A stretch of DNA of 5,059 bases from an uncultured Collinsella sp. (lineage in GTDB: Bacteria; Actinomycetota; Coriobacteriia; Coriobacteriales; Coriobacteriaceae). The notes beneath the pieces are model-generated. The model saw nothing but the letters and a program-made list of their open reading frames with translations. It searched no databases and was not told where the DNA came from. The stretch covers positions 1-5,059 of the forward strand of contig CAAECF010000103.1 of assembly GCA_900754275.1 (NCBI GenBank), in the 5' to 3' direction. A program made the position numbers and the translations under genes. This document shows, piece by piece, positions 4,293 to 5,059 of the stretch. The first letter of the stretch is position 1, and each line of letters begins with the position of its first letter.

Positions 4293-5059
4293 GTGTCTGA
4301 TCAACAGCAAGAAAACGAAATAACGACGACGCAAGCCGCTCCCGCTGCACCGGTTGCGTCGGACCAGGTCGCGGCGCCCGCGCAAGCCTCGGCTCCTGAG
4401 ACGCCTAAGGCTGCTTCGACGCCTACGCCTGTAGCGGCTGAGAAGGCCGTGTCTGCAACTGGTGAGGAGGCTGCTCCGGCAAAGCCCAAGCGTACGCGCC
4501 GCGCGGCCAAGCCTGCCGATGACGGCGAGGAGGTCACCAAGCCCAAGCGCCGTACCACGCGCACGACGCGCGCCAAGCGTACCGCTGCAGCTGACTCCTC
4601 GGCGCCGATTTCCGATGAGGTCGCGCAGGCACGTGCGTTGGCGCAGATTAGCGAGGCTCAGGTGGTGCGCGCCCGCCGTCGTGCTGCCGAGCGTGAGGCC
4701 GCGGCTCTGACCGAGCTTGCAGCTCCGTTTGTGCCCGAGACGCCTGCCGCCACCGAGACCCCTGTCGCCGACCAGCCAACCGAGAAGCCGGTACCGCGCA
4801 CACGCCGTCGCACGGCTGCTAAGGCCGAGCAGGTTGCCGATCAGGTAACCCCCGAGCTCGCTGAGGCTTCGGTCCGTTCCGCGGCAGGGGAGGGCACATC
4901 GCCTGTTGAGCCCGCTGCGCCTGTCGAGGCCAGCGAAGTTCCCGTTGTCGATCCGGCTTTGCGCCCGCACCGTCGCGGTCGCAAGCCCAAGGCTTTCGTC
5001 GAGGCCGAGAAGGCCGCAGCCGCAGCCGCCGCCGCTCGGGATGCTGCGGCGACCGCCGA
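4293..5059 (+). CDS. rho: Probable transcription termination factor Rho, N-terminal part (runs off the right edge)
   Basis: 255 complete codons are visible and the frame is open to the end of the window. GTG at 4293 is the first possible start, because an in-frame TGA lies at 4281-4283 with no other start between; the purine-rich AAAAGAAAG upstream is a weak ribosome site. The visible protein is disordered and rich in Ala, Pro, Glu, Lys and Arg. It has at least five basic patches: KPKRTRR (64-70), KPKRRTTRTTRAKR (83-96), RARRR (126-130), RTRRR (169-173) and RPHRRGRKPK (224-233). No folded domain is reached. Rho is the hexameric ATP-dependent RNA helicase that ends transcription, and actinobacterial Rho often has such a long Arg-rich N-terminus. 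Position after argS supports this. RNase E/G or IF-2 N-terminal regions are alternatives that the visible part cannot exclude. Confidence 0.55.
   Translation, partial: MSDQQQENEITTTQAAPAAPVASDQVAAPAQASAPETPKAASTPTPVAAEKAVSATGEEAAPAKPKRTRRAAKPADDGEEVTKPKRRTTRTTRAKRTAAADSSAPISDEVAQARALAQISEAQVVRARRRAAEREAAALTELAAPFVPETPAATETPVADQPTEKPVPRTRRRTAAKAEQVADQVTPELAEASVRSAAGEGTSPVEPAAPVEASEVPVVDPALRPHRRGRKPKAFVEAEKAAAAAAAARDAAATA

Overview
The window looks like chromosome of a GC-rich Coriobacteriia actinobacterium, most likely Collinsella or a close relative. This is inferred from codon use, a CarD-family regulator, and an argS followed by what appears to be the Arg/Ala-rich N-terminus of an actinobacterial-type Rho. 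No database search was possible, so the genus is a judgement.

Layout. Positions 1-823 hold an HD-domain phosphohydrolase-like gene on the minus strand (116-715). A minus-sense intrinsic terminator lies beyond it (22-52), and a 12-bp-stem terminator (770-811) separates it from the next gene. A CarD-family regulator (824-1309, minus) follows. The 342-bp divergent gap 1310-1651 is AT-richer and rich in TGCA-type inverted repeats; it carries the probable argS promoter. Arginyl-tRNA synthetase (argS, 1652-3505, plus) ends in a textbook terminator (3555-3584). A 787-bp gap (3506-4292) then precedes a GTG-initiated gene that runs off the right edge (4293-5059), probably rho.

The most unusual part is 3590-4110. 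I find no convincing gene there, but it holds two related structured elements in tandem (A 3632-3779, B 3852-4012). Each has a 68-bp core that aligns without gaps at 46/68 positions, inside long imperfect inverted-repeat arms (21 and 30 nt). The arm sequences differ between copies while pairing within each copy is kept. Substitutions in the core show no third-codon-position bias. This fits a small family of structured RNA or MITE-like intergenic elements better than protein-coding repeats. More hairpins (3600-3628, 3789-3801, 3840-3895, 4037-4080, 4093-4110) lie in and around the pair.

How the genes relate. argS supplies Arg-tRNA for translation. The CarD-like protein and Rho would act at opposite ends of transcription, initiation and termination. 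The HD protein is a soluble putative phosphohydrolase of unknown substrate. Terminators separate every gene, so each seems to be its own transcription unit. Nearness of argS and rho recalls the argS-to-rho neighbourhood of other Actinobacteria, here without the threonine and lysine genes that often lie between them.
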